Shown here in pieces: positions 33,359 through 41,430 of a stretch of DNA of 42,658 nucleotides. The translations under genes were made by a program, and so were the position numbers. The stretch is from Clostridiaceae bacterium (lineage in GTDB: Bacteria; Bacillota; Clostridia; DSM-8532). The notes below the pieces were generated by a model. The model made no database searches. It worked only from the letters and a program-made list of their open reading frames with translations, and was not told where the DNA came from. The DNA lies in NCBI GenBank assembly GCA_012523705.1, contig JAAYTU010000073.1, forward strand, positions 1-42,658. The letters are read 5' to 3'. Numbering within the stretch: position 1 is the stretch's first letter; each line of letters begins with the position of its first letter.

Positions 33359-33949
33359 TTAATCGCCTCCTATCACTGATCTTACCATAGCTACAGCATC
33401 TGCTACCCCATCTGTAACTGCTCTGGATGATTTTGTAGCACTGGCCACGGCTTCTATCTCATTATCATCAGAGGCTTGTCGCTGTACAACAGAAAAGACC
33501 TTCTTTGGTATTTCGCCCTTAAACTGATCGGTAAAATCAGGATTTGTTACCTTATCCCCCAACCCGGGGGTTTCATTGTGGCTAGTAATTACTACGCCAG
33601 TAATGCTTTGATTAATATCTATACCAACGAGAATATTCATATCCCCGCCATATCCCTTAGTAGAAACTACAACTACATATCCTGTCAGATTTCCGTCTTT
33701 TTCGGCTTCATATAGCTTCTGAACCCCGTCCGGAACAACAAAGCCATTTTCTCTTAATTGGTCAGCCTCAATTTCTTTAGAAAATCTGTCTGCCTCGGCA
33801 AATACCCGTATCAGGGTTTCCTGCTCCTCGAGCCTTTGATTTTCTTCTATAATGGGCTTTGTAATATGGTTCACATAGGCTAATGCGGCTGTTAATACAA
33901 TACAGATTAAAAACAGTATCAATGCAGGCTTTATTATTTCCTTATACAT
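33359..33949 (-). CDS. rnfG: Rnf complex subunit RnfG (FMN-binding)
   Basis: A 196-residue protein with an N-terminal membrane helix (about 6-25) and an extracytoplasmic FMN-binding domain. The covalent flavin-binding motif is SATKSS followed by RAVTDGV near residues 172-184; FMN is attached to the Thr in this family. GYGGDMNILVGID and ITSHNETPGLGDKV are typical RnfG blocks. ATG 33949 follows GGAGGTG and is preferred to the TTG at 33964. It overlaps rnfD by 8 nt. Confidence 0.95.
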   Translation of the reverse strand: MYKEIIKPALILFLICIVLTAALAYVNHITKPIIEENQRLEEQETLIRVFAEADRFSKEIEADQLRENGFVVPDGVQKLYEAEKDGNLTGYVVVVSTKGYGGDMNILVGIDINQSITGVVITSHNETPGLGDKVTNPDFTDQFKGEIPKKVFSVVQRQASDDNEIEAVASATKSSRAVTDGVADAVAMVRSVIGGD

Positions 33950-34952
33950 GGGTAGCACCTCCAAACCGTCGAGGCCTTGTAAGTCTGTCTATAAGAGGAG
34001 TTGCCACATTCATAAGAAGTATGGCATAGGAGACACCCTCCGGCATTCCTGTATAAAGTCTGAATACGATTGTAAGCAGACCGCAGCCCAATGCATAAAT
34101 CACTGTGCCCTTTTTGGTCATAGGACTTGTTGTGTAGTCGGTAGCCATAAAAAAGGCTCCCAGCAGAAGTCCACCAGCAAGTACATGATACAGAGCATAC
34201 CCTGTGAACATCCCTTCTGGGGCAAGGACCCAGGCCATCAGCGCTACTGTGCCTGTGTAAATAACCGGAATATGCCATGAGATAACTCCCTTAATTATGA
34301 GATATAATCCTCCAATTATTATGGCTAATGCACAGACCTCACCAACAGACCCCCCGGTTTGCCCTAAGAACATGTCAAGCAGGGAAGGAGGCTCTCCGCC
34401 ATCCTTAAGTATACTTAGAGGTGTGGCATATGTGCTTACATCAACAGTTGCACCTGAGGTTGCGCCCGATGTCGTCCCCGACACTGCTTCTGCTGCAAGC
34501 GCCGTAATTCTGTTAATTGGCTCTGTCCACTTGGACATGTCCGAACCAAAGGAAACAAGGAGAAAAGCGCGAGCTGCAAGTGCAGGGTTGACAAAATTGT
34601 ATCCTAATCCTCCGAAAAGCTGCTTTACTATTACTATAGCAAAGAAGGCGCCCACTACTGCCATCCAGATGGGCAAAGTGGGTGGCAGATTCAGTGCAAG
34701 CAATAAGCCAGTTACAACTGCACTTAAATCGCCTATTGTGTTATTGCGTTTTAAAACGAGCCGGCTGAGATATTCAAAGCCAACCGATGCTAATACTGTT
34801 ACAAAAATTAATAATGCAGCCCTGGCACCAAAAAAATATATGCCGGCAAGAGTTGCGGGTAAAAGAGCAATTATTACATTAAGCATAATTTTCTGGGTGG
34901 TTGCCCCGTGCCTTATATGCGGAGAGGAACTCACATTCAGCCTCTTATCCAA
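33942..34952 (-). CDS. rnfD: Rnf complex subunit RnfD (FMN-binding, membrane)
   Basis: A 336-residue polytopic subunit with about eight or nine membrane helices. The N-terminus SSPHIRHGATTQKIMLNVIIAL and GLGYNFVNPALAARAFLLVSF are family signatures. The covalent FMN site is expected at the Thr of STYATPLS near residue 190. It is preceded by an unusual Ser/Gly/Thr-rich run (GTTSGATSGATV). It forms the ion-conducting part of the complex with RnfA and RnfE. It lies 71 nt after rnfC. Confidence 0.96.
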   Translation of the reverse strand: MDKRLNVSSSPHIRHGATTQKIMLNVIIALLPATLAGIYFFGARAALLIFVTVLASVGFEYLSRLVLKRNNTIGDLSAVVTGLLLALNLPPTLPIWMAVVGAFFAIVIVKQLFGGLGYNFVNPALAARAFLLVSFGSDMSKWTEPINRITALAAEAVSGTTSGATSGATVDVSTYATPLSILKDGGEPPSLLDMFLGQTGGSVGEVCALAIIIGGLYLIIKGVISWHIPVIYTGTVALMAWVLAPEGMFTGYALYHVLAGGLLLGAFFMATDYTTSPMTKKGTVIYALGCGLLTIVFRLYTGMPEGVSYAILLMNVATPLIDRLTRPRRFGGATHV

Positions 34953-35023
34953 AAAAATTCCCCCTCTATCGTTTATTGAGATACTTCATGCTTCGTTATC
35001 ATTAATGCTTATGACTTGTATGC

Positions 35024-36331
35024 TTATTTCTGCAAAGCTCTTCTTGTGGCATCCTTAGCCAGACGGATTGACTGAAGCAGCATCCGCTTGGCAGGACAGA
35101 TGTACACACATGCTCCACACTCTATGCAGTCCATAGCATGATGATCATTTAAATCTTCTATTCTATTGGCCTTAACTAATCTGTCAATATCAAAAGGAAG
35201 CAAATTAACCGGACAAACATTTACACATCGTGCACAACGAATACACGGCCCTTCTTCAGGTATTAATCCCTCTTTTTCATCAAAGGCTAAAATCGCATTA
35301 GTGTGCTTCATGACAGGTAATTCCTCAGAATAAAGAGCTATACCCATCATGGGCCCGCCCATGATTACTTTTCCCGGATCCATTATTAGCCCGCCGCAGA
35401 AATCAAAGACCTCCTGTAATGGTGTGCCTATTAACACTTCAACATTCTTAGGCGTTACAACGCATGATCCATCTACTGTAATCCGTCGTTTAATTAAAGG
35501 AAGTCCTGTTTTTATGTATTGGGCTACAAAGGCAACACTTGTTACATTCATAACAAGGCATCCTACATCATGGGGCAGCTTTCCTGATGGAACCTCCCGT
35601 CCGGTCAGGGTTTGAATCAGCATTTTCTCAGCACCCTGAGGATATCGGGATTTAAGGCTGCAAACGGTAATATTATCATAGGATGACGCAACCTCCGAAA
35701 GCTTTTTAATAGCCTTAGGCTTATTGTCCTCAACTCCTATTATTGCCTTCGGTATGCCTGTCCACTTAAGCACATGATTAATGCCTTCAATAATATTGCT
35801 GCTGTTCTCCATACACTCTCTATAGTCAGATGTGATATAAGGCTCACATTCAGCTGCATTTATTAATAGAAGATCTACAACAACTTCTTCGGGAGGATTA
35901 AGTTTCACATGAGTTGGGAATCCCGCACCTCCTAATCCAGTAAGCCCTGACGCTTTTATGGCATTTAAAAAAGACTCCCTGCTATCTATCGAGGGAGGCT
36001 TAACTTCCTCAGACAGCTCCTGGAGTCCATCTGGTTTTATTTCAACACAAACTATGGGCTTACTTGCCGATATTATTCTTTCATCTATTGAAGTTACAGT
36101 CCCTGAAACGCTTGAATGAATAGGTGCTGATACATATGAGCCAGCATTTCCAATCACCTGGCCAACCTTTACATTATCACCCTTCTTCACAAGAGCTTGA
36201 CAAGGAGCACCTATATGCTGATTCATAGGAATTACTACTTTACTTGGAACATCCATTCTGACTGTAGCCAGTTCCATAGTATTTTTTGATGAAGGAGGAT
36301 TAACTCCTCCTCTGAAACCACCGAATATCAT
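35024..36331 (-). CDS. rnfC: Rnf complex subunit RnfC (NADH-binding)
   Basis: RnfC is the peripheral subunit carrying the NAD(H)/FMN site and two [4Fe-4S] clusters. The 435 residues begin with the GGVNPPSSKN/HIGAPCQ sandwich domain. The GLGGAGFPTHVKLNPP nucleotide/flavin-binding segment lies at about 135-150. MGGPMMGIAL and the ferredoxin motifs CIRCARCVNVCP and CIECGACVYICP follow near 364-415. It is the first gene of the operon, with GGAG upstream. It is preceded by a 343-nt region that looks like a structured leader. Confidence 0.96.
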   Translation of the reverse strand: MIFGGFRGGVNPPSSKNTMELATVRMDVPSKVVIPMNQHIGAPCQALVKKGDNVKVGQVIGNAGSYVSAPIHSSVSGTVTSIDERIISASKPIVCVEIKPDGLQELSEEVKPPSIDSRESFLNAIKASGLTGLGGAGFPTHVKLNPPEEVVVDLLLINAAECEPYITSDYRECMENSSNIIEGINHVLKWTGIPKAIIGVEDNKPKAIKKLSEVASSYDNITVCSLKSRYPQGAEKMLIQTLTGREVPSGKLPHDVGCLVMNVTSVAFVAQYIKTGLPLIKRRITVDGSCVVTPKNVEVLIGTPLQEVFDFCGGLIMDPGKVIMGGPMMGIALYSEELPVMKHTNAILAFDEKEGLIPEEGPCIRCARCVNVCPVNLLPFDIDRLVKANRIEDLNDHHAMDCIECGACVYICPAKRMLLQSIRLAKDATRRALQK

Positions 36332-36427
36332 TTTATCAACTCCGGCAAAAAAATAACAAAAAAAATCTATTTATCGACCCTTAATATAATACCATAATAA
36401 CTGTATTTGAAAAAGGATAAAGATTGT

Positions 36428-36469
36428 TAAAAAACAGACAATCAGAGGGATTCAGCCCTCCGACATTGT
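36428..36469 (-). terminator. terminator-like hairpin in the rnf leader (possible attenuator)
   Basis: On the minus strand ACAATGTCGGAGGG (36469-36456), loop CTGAAT, CCCTCTGATTGT (36449-36438) form a stem with a small internal irregularity. CTGTTTTTTAAC follows. It lies about 95 nt before rnfC. Confidence 0.55.
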
Positions 36470-36522
36470 ATTTAGTATACATTTTAAAAACAAAGAATTA
36501 AAATAAGAGAAAGTAACAATTA

Positions 36523-36565
36523 TCGCTGTTGAATGGCAAAGCCATACCTACTAACAGGATAGCGA
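36523..36565 (-). other. predicted structured RNA element in the rnf leader
   Basis: TCGCT (36565-36561) pairs with AGCGA (36527-36523), GTT with AAC, and ATGGC-TTT-GCCAT (36545-36533) caps the structure. A 5-nt bulge and an internal loop separate the helices. I do not recognise it as a known riboswitch class. Confidence 0.4.
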
Positions 36566-36566
36566 A

Positions 36567-36594
36567 AAAATACACTAAAAACTATTTATGTAAA
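36567..36594 (-). promoter_or_regulatory. candidate sigma-A promoter of the rnf operon
   Basis: On the minus strand TTTACA (36594-36589), 16 nt, TATTTT (36572-36567), directly downstream of the hppA terminator. The -10 matches four of six bases. Confidence 0.4.
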
Positions 36595-36615
36595 ACATGT
36601 ATGAGCTATTCTGAA

Positions 36616-36661
36616 TGTTAAAAAGCGCCATATTACATTTCCCAGTAATAGGCGCTTTTTA
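36616..36661 (-). terminator. intrinsic terminator of hppA
   Basis: On the minus strand AAAAGCGCCTATTAC and GTAATATGGCGCTTTTT form a long stem with one bulged or mismatched position. T residues follow. It begins 14 nt after the hppA stop codon. Confidence 0.85.
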
Positions 36662-36674
36662 TGAATTTATAATC

Positions 36675-38843
36675 TTAGAATAATCCAGATATTAAATCGA
36701 AGAGATTGTATTGACTAAACACTGATACCGCAACTAAGGAAACGGTGGACATAATTTTAATAAAGATATCCAGACAAGGTCCGACAGTATCCTTCAGAGG
36801 ATCACCAACAGTGTCTCCCACTACAGCAGCATCATGTGCAGGGGTACCTTTTCCATGGCCTTTGATTGCGCCGGATTCAATATATTTCTTACCATTATCC
36901 CAAGCTCCGCCGGAGTTACCGGTAAAGATAGCAATCATAATTGCTGTAATTGTACAGCCAATAATTAAGCCACCAACAAACTCAGGCCCAAAGATAAAGC
37001 CACAAACTACCGGAACAGCGATAGCCAATAGAGAAGGAACCTTCATCTCGCCTATAGCACCCTTAGAGGAGATCTCAATACATGTCTTATAGTCAGGCTT
37101 TGATTCCCCTGTGAGAATTCCAGGGATTTCTCTGAACTGACGGCGTACTTCGTCAACCATCTTTCTGGCAGCTTTAGCAACAGCTTCAATCAGCATACCT
37201 GAGAAGAGGAAAGGTAAAGCACCACCGACAATAGCACCTGCTAGAATCATAGGGTCAATAATATTCAAAATCAGATTAGTTCCAATTTCATTATATGAAT
37301 ATAAATATGAAATCATCAGAGACAACGCAGCTAATGCACCAGAACCGATTGCGAAGCCCTTACCTATAGCCGCAGTGGTATTTCCAACTGAGTCTAGAGT
37401 ATCGGTAATACGACGAACATCAGGATCAAGGTCTGACATTTCTGCAATACCACCTGCGTTGTCAGAGATAGGACCGTAGGTGTCAACAGATACAGTTGCA
37501 GCAACGAAGGATAACATTCCCATTGCAGACATGGCTACACCATATACACCCGAAATAAAGTATGATGAGATAATAGCTGCACCAAGAATTATACAGGGAG
37601 CCATAGTGGATTTCATACCAAGTGCCAATCCTTGTGTTATGGTTAGCGCTGGACCCTCCAAAGAGGTATTAGCAAGATTTCTAGTAGGTTTATATTCTTC
37701 TGAAGTATAATACTCAGCTATCATACCAATAACAACGCCCGCTACAACACCAATTGCAGATGCAATCCAGGGAGACAACCAGCCAGCAGAAAAGTTAAAT
37801 ATGCTCAGGTCAGCAACGCCGCCGAACATTGCTTTGGCCATGAAAAATCCGGCAACAATTGTAAGACCGGACGATACATAAGTTGCAAAGTTTAAATCCT
37901 TGTGAGGATCATTGGACATCTTGGATTTAAACAATAGAGAAGCAATTCCAATACAACATGCAATAAGTCCTCCGGCTGCAAATATCATCGGGAACATAAT
38001 AAGCTTGGACAACATATCTGCAGGAACATTTGCACCGTTAGCCACGGCAGAAATAACCAAGTGGTAAGCCAGAATAATGCCCGACGCTATTGCACCAACA
38101 AAACTTTCAAGTAAATCGGAACCTAAACCTGCTACGTCACCAACATTATCACCAACATTATCAGCAATAGTTGCAGGGTTTCGTGGATCATCCTCGGGTA
38201 TATGAGCTTCAGTTTTTCCAACAAGGTCAGCACCCATGTCAGCAGCCTTCGTGTAAATTCCGCCTCCAACACGGTTAAACATTGCCACCATAGAACAACC
38301 CAGCGCATAACCGGATAGTGTCATTGTAAAGGGTATATAAGAAACTCCTATCCAGTTGGTCAAAGTATTAAGATTATCCAATTGACGCATGCCCACACCA
38401 AAGACCATGTATACAATAAAAAGACCTAATAAGGCAAAGCCTGCAACACAAAGACCCATAACAGAGCCGCCGCGGAAAGCAACCTTAACTGTTTTACCAA
38501 TATCTTTTGTTTTGCGAGCTTCATTGGATACACGCACATTAGCATAGGTTGCAATTCTCATGCCTACCAGACCTGCAGCTCCGCTCATTACAGAACCTAT
38601 AATGAGTGCAACCGCTGATTGCCAACTGGTGAGCAATGCCATAATTACAGCAACAATTGCAACAACTGAGTATAGTACCTTATACTCATAATTCATAAAT
38701 GCATTTGCACCGATGCGGATTGCACCGGCAATTTCCTTCATCTTATCAGTGCCTTCGTCCAATTTCTTCACTTTTGCGAAGTTGAATGCAGCGAAAGCAA
38801 GAGCTAAGATAGAGGCTAAGATGACTAAAATAACAACTGACAT
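36675..38843 (-). CDS. hppA: K+-dependent membrane pyrophosphatase, probably Na+-pumping
   Basis: An integral membrane pyrophosphatase that couples PPi hydrolysis to cation export. It has 722 residues and about 16 hydrophobic helices. The substrate and Mg-binding loop GGGIYTKAADMGADLVGK and DNVGDNVGD (228-236) are intact. GNTTAAIGKG has Ala rather than Lys at the site that decides potassium dependence, so it should need K+. D243 and E246 in SDLLESFVGA correspond in number to the gate residues D243 and E246 of the Thermotoga maritima Na+-pumping enzyme, and K696 fits its TM16 lysine. Na+ transport is inferred from this. ATG 38843 follows GGGGG; the TTG track start (38870) is rejected. Confidence 0.95.
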   Translation of the reverse strand: MSVVILVILASILALAFAAFNFAKVKKLDEGTDKMKEIAGAIRIGANAFMNYEYKVLYSVVAIVAVIMALLTSWQSAVALIIGSVMSGAAGLVGMRIATYANVRVSNEARKTKDIGKTVKVAFRGGSVMGLCVAGFALLGLFIVYMVFGVGMRQLDNLNTLTNWIGVSYIPFTMTLSGYALGCSMVAMFNRVGGGIYTKAADMGADLVGKTEAHIPEDDPRNPATIADNVGDNVGDVAGLGSDLLESFVGAIASGIILAYHLVISAVANGANVPADMLSKLIMFPMIFAAGGLIACCIGIASLLFKSKMSNDPHKDLNFATYVSSGLTIVAGFFMAKAMFGGVADLSIFNFSAGWLSPWIASAIGVVAGVVIGMIAEYYTSEEYKPTRNLANTSLEGPALTITQGLALGMKSTMAPCIILGAAIISSYFISGVYGVAMSAMGMLSFVAATVSVDTYGPISDNAGGIAEMSDLDPDVRRITDTLDSVGNTTAAIGKGFAIGSGALAALSLMISYLYSYNEIGTNLILNIIDPMILAGAIVGGALPFLFSGMLIEAVAKAARKMVDEVRRQFREIPGILTGESKPDYKTCIEISSKGAIGEMKVPSLLAIAVPVVCGFIFGPEFVGGLIIGCTITAIMIAIFTGNSGGAWDNGKKYIESGAIKGHGKGTPAHDAAVVGDTVGDPLKDTVGPCLDIFIKIMSTVSLVAVSVFSQYNLFDLISGLF

Positions 38844-38912
38844 TTTACAACCCCCTAAATAATAATTCAATAATTTAAATATTGTTAAAATAACTGCAAA
38901 CTCCGCTTATAT

Positions 38913-38941
38913 AGAATAAAGCAAAAAAAATAACTTTGCAA
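38913..38941 (-). promoter_or_regulatory. candidate sigma-A promoter of hppA
   Basis: On the minus strand TTGCAA (38941-38936), 17 nt, TATTCT (38918-38913). The same -35 and spacing occur at rpsT. The leader would be about 65 nt. Confidence 0.4.
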
Positions 38942-38963
38942 TCACTTTCCGACAAAATTAGAC

Positions 38964-38998
38964 TTTGTGCACAAATCATTTTATAAATAAGTGCACTT
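38964..38998. promoter_or_regulatory. pair of GTGCAC-centred palindromes
   Basis: TTTGTGCACAAA (38964-38975) and AAGTGCACTT (38989-38998) are both perfect palindromes with centres 24 bp apart. They lie just upstream of the hppA -35. Possible binding sites for a dimeric regulator; none is identified. Confidence 0.4.
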
Positions 38999-39097
38999 TG
39001 CTCTAATTTTATCAATTCGCATTATTCGCAGCTTTTAACGATTCTATTCAAAAGGCTTATATCTCAAAGCATTTGCGATAGTTAGCTACTTCTAGTT

Positions 39098-39115
39098 TGG
39101 TTATTTATTTAACAA
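39098..39115. promoter_or_regulatory. Rex-box-like site upstream of oadA
   Basis: TGGTTATTTATTTAACAA matches 12 of the 14 specified bases of TTGTTAANNNNTTAACAA, the clostridial consensus for the NADH/NAD+-sensing repressor Rex. It is about 65 bp upstream of the predicted oadA -35. Chance matches are a real concern in such A+T-rich DNA. Confidence 0.3.
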
Positions 39116-39180
39116 ACTTGTCTTGTACTTCTTAAGAAATTAAGCTAAAATGGTTCATGATTATCTTTATTTTTAATAAT

Positions 39181-39209
39181 TTGATAATTACCCGTTGCCT
39201 ACAAATAAT
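39181..39209 (+). promoter_or_regulatory. candidate sigma-A promoter of the oad operon
   Basis: TTGATA (39181-39186), 17 nt, AATAAT (39204-39209), giving a leader of about 65 nt. Confidence 0.5.
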
Positions 39210-39279
39210 ACTTATATGAAAACCAAAAATTTATAGGTTTTTGAATATAAATAACAAATTACGAGAGGAGAGTGTATTT

Positions 39280-40656
39280 GTGAAGGTAAATATCACTGAA
39301 ACTGTTTTAAGAGATGCCAATCAATCCCTCATCGCTACAAGAATGCCTTTTGAAGATTTTGAGTCCATTCTTGAAAAGATTGATAATGCAGGCTACTACT
39401 CAATCGAATGCTGGGGAGGAGCAACCTTTGATTCTTGTCTAAGATATCTGTCAGAGGATCCCTGGGAAAGACTAAGAAAAATAAAAGAAAAGGTCAAGAA
39501 CACTAAGCTTCAAATGCTCTTAAGAGGGCAGAATATTTTGGGTTATAAGCATTATCCCGATGATGTTGTAAGAAAATTTGTAGAATACTCCATTAAGAAC
39601 GGTATGGATATCATAAGAATATTCGATGCTCTCAATGATTTCAGAAACATTGAGGTTGCAATGGAGGAGACTCTTAAATGGGGCGGTCATGCCCAGGGAG
39701 CGATCTGTTATACCACTAGCCCTATTCATAACTTAGAAAGCTATGCCAAACTAGGTAAACAGCTTGAGGAAATGGGTGCCAATTCTATTTGTATCAAGGA
39801 TATGGCAGGAATCATGGATCCTAAGGATGCCTATGAAATATTTAAAGCCCTGAAAGAAACAGTAAAAATTCCATTAATTTTGCATACCCACTCAACAACA
39901 GGCCTCGGGCCTATGACCTATCTTAAGGCAATTGAAGCTGGCTGCAGCGGAATAGATACAGCCATATCAACTTTTTCTGGTGGTACATCCCAGCCCGCAA
40001 CTGAGACTATGAATTTTGCCATTAAGAGACTGGGTTATGAAACAGATTTAAAAGAAGAAGTATTAAAAGAAATCAATGACTTCTTTAAGCCCATTAAGGA
40101 AAGATTCCTTGAGGAGGGCGTTTTGAACCCATATGTTATGGGCACAGAAACAGATGCTTTGACTTATCAGATACCCGGCGGAATGCTTTCTAATCTTATC
40201 TCTCAGCTTAAGCAACAAAATGCTTTAGACAGGTTGGACGAGGTTCTGCAGGAAACTCCTAGGGTCCGAGCCGATTTAGGTTATCCACCACTTGTTACAC
40301 CTATGAGTCAGATGGTTGGCGTTCAGGCAGCTACCAATGTATTGCTAGGTGAAAGGTATAAGAGTGTATCCAAAGAGGTAAAAGCATACTTCAAGGGTGA
40401 GTACGGTAAAGCACCCGGAGAGCTTAATCAGGATTTGGCCAAGCAGGTTCTTGGCGATGAAGAACCAATCACAGGAAGATTCGCCGATACCCTTGAGCCG
40501 GCCTTTGAAAAGACTAAAAAAGAGCTTGGGAGTATGGCTCAATCTGACGAAGATGTGCTTTCCTACATTGCTTTCCCACAGATAGCAGAGAAATTCTTCA
40601 AGGAAAGAGAAGAGCGAAAAGCCGCAACTGTCACCTACTCCATTAGAAAAGTGTAA
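39280..40656 (+). CDS. oadA: oxaloacetate decarboxylase alpha subunit (carboxyltransferase domain only)
   Basis: A 458-residue carboxyltransferase of the OadA/PycB/transcarboxylase-5S family. It moves the carboxyl group of oxaloacetate to biotin. LRDANQSLIATR (10-21) contains metal ligand D12. IKDMAG holds K173, the expected carbamylated lysine, and HTH gives metal ligands H202 and H204. These positions parallel Vibrio OadA D17, K178, H207 and H209. GGTSQP is also present. There is no C-terminal biotin domain; that is a separate gene two ORFs downstream. GTG 39280 after AGAGGAGAG is preferred to the TTG at 39241. A carboxyltransferase half of pyruvate carboxylase is an alternative, but the neighbours favour a decarboxylase pump. 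Confidence 0.9.
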   Translation: MKVNITETVLRDANQSLIATRMPFEDFESILEKIDNAGYYSIECWGGATFDSCLRYLSEDPWERLRKIKEKVKNTKLQMLLRGQNILGYKHYPDDVVRKFVEYSIKNGMDIIRIFDALNDFRNIEVAMEETLKWGGHAQGAICYTTSPIHNLESYAKLGKQLEEMGANSICIKDMAGIMDPKDAYEIFKALKETVKIPLILHTHSTTGLGPMTYLKAIEAGCSGIDTAISTFSGGTSQPATETMNFAIKRLGYETDLKEEVLKEINDFFKPIKERFLEEGVLNPYVMGTETDALTYQIPGGMLSNLISQLKQQNALDRLDEVLQETPRVRADLGYPPLVTPMSQMVGVQAATNVLLGERYKSVSKEVKAYFKGEYGKAPGELNQDLAKQVLGDEEPITGRFADTLEPAFEKTKKELGSMAQSDEDVLSYIAFPQIAEKFFKEREERKAATVTYSIRKV

Positions 40657-40669
40657 AGGATGTGTATTT

Positions 40670-40984
40670 ATGTCGTTATTTGAAAGTTTACAGATAGCTC
40701 TTTTTGGTTTAGTGACAGTATTTGCTGTTCTGGTAGCTCTTAGCATTGCGATTTCCGTGGAATCCAAAATATTTAACTTTTTTGTTAAAAAGAAGGATGC
40801 AAAGCCTTCTGCTGAGCCTAAAGAACAAACTGTTAAAGCAAATCTTACTGACATTATACCAGGACAACTAAAGCTAATAGATGTTGATGAAAAGACTGCA
40901 GCCATGATAATGGCTATAGTCAGTGATGAATCACAAATCCCGCTGTCGGAGTTAAATTTTAAGTATATCAAGGCTATAGATTAA
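40670..40984 (+). CDS. OadG-like small membrane subunit (gamma)
   Basis: A 104-residue protein with one N-terminal membrane helix (about residues 9-29), a lysine-rich linker and a short soluble C-terminal part (about 62-104). Size, topology and position between oadA and the biotin carrier fit the OadG family. In that family the subunit stabilises the complex and links the alpha and beta subunits. Sequence conservation in OadG is low, so the call rests mainly on context. It starts 13 nt after the oadA stop. Confidence 0.75.
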   Translation: MSLFESLQIALFGLVTVFAVLVALSIAISVESKIFNFFVKKKDAKPSAEPKEQTVKANLTDIIPGQLKLIDVDEKTAAMIMAIVSDESQIPLSELNFKYIKAID

Positions 40985-41027
40985 CGAACATCTTATCTTA
41001 AGCTTTAAAGTAGGAGGATAATAATTT

Positions 41028-41414
41028 ATGAAATATATGGTAACTATAAACGATAAGAATTATGAAGTTGAGGTCGAAAGGGGTCAGGCAACCCTTTTAA
41101 GTACAACTCAGGCTGCCGCACCAGCTCCGCAACCCGTTGCCCCTGCTGCTCCAGCACCTGCACAACCTACACAGGCTGCTGCAGCACCTGCTAATGTATC
41201 GGGTGAAGCTGTTAAAGCCCCCATGCCCGGGACCATACTTGATATAAGGGTATCACCCGGCTCTTCTGTTAAAGCAGGAGATATTCTCATTATCTTAGAA
41301 GCAATGAAAATGGAAAATGAGATCATGGCTCCAAGAGACGGAGTGGTGTCCCAGATTATTACATCGAAGGGAGCATCGGTTGCTACAGGCGATGTTCTAT
41401 TATCATTGAATTAG
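41028..41414 (+). CDS. biotin carboxyl carrier protein of the decarboxylase complex
   Basis: A 128-residue biotin carrier. A short N-terminal beta segment (1-20) precedes a flexible Ala/Pro linker (about 29-57) and a biotinyl/lipoyl domain. The EAMKMEN motif places biotin on K94. The domain carries the carboxyl group from the OadA active site to the membrane subunit OadB. AGGAGG precedes the ATG. In many bacteria this domain is fused to OadA; here it is separate. Confidence 0.93.
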   Translation: MKYMVTINDKNYEVEVERGQATLLSTTQAAAPAPQPVAPAAPAPAQPTQAAAAPANVSGEAVKAPMPGTILDIRVSPGSSVKAGDILIILEAMKMENEIMAPRDGVVSQIITSKGASVATGDVLLSLN

Positions 41415-41430
41415 GGGGTATATATTATTC

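Larger units (their letters stand above)
36332..36674 (-). other. hppA-rnfC intergenic region: hppA terminator, rnf promoter and structured leader
   Basis: No ORF is apparent. In minus-strand order the region contains the hppA terminator (36616-36661), a candidate promoter (36567-36594), a three-tier stem structure (36523-36565), a terminator-like hairpin (36428-36469), an A+T-rich stretch and the rnfC ribosome binding site. The predicted transcript start coincides with the foot of the first stem, which suggests a leader RNA of about 230 nt. Confidence 0.6.
38844..39279. other. divergent hppA-oadA intergenic region
   Basis: About 436 nt of A+T-rich DNA with no convincing ORF. It holds a candidate hppA promoter (38913-38941, minus), two GTGCAC palindromes (38964-38998), a Rex-box-like sequence (39098-39115) and a candidate oadA promoter (39181-39209, plus). 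The stretch 39000-39095 shows nothing I can name. Confidence 0.6.

Noticed and set aside
34297-35058. 253-residue ORF on the plus strand across rnfD
   Set aside because: It is an antisense shadow of rnfD, which has clear family motifs; there is no ribosome binding site and the composition is typical of a complementary-strand ORF.
38882-38899. Rex-like site in the hppA leader
   Set aside because: Only the left half TTGTTAA matches; the right half fits three of seven positions.
39220-39241. AAAACC/GGTTTT inverted repeat before oadA as a terminator
   Set aside because: A weak 6-bp stem with a long A+T loop directly before the coding region; not convincing.
40345-40971. 208-residue minus-strand ORF across oadA and oadG
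   Set aside because: Antisense shadow; the plus-strand genes have motifs, ribosome binding sites and operon spacing.
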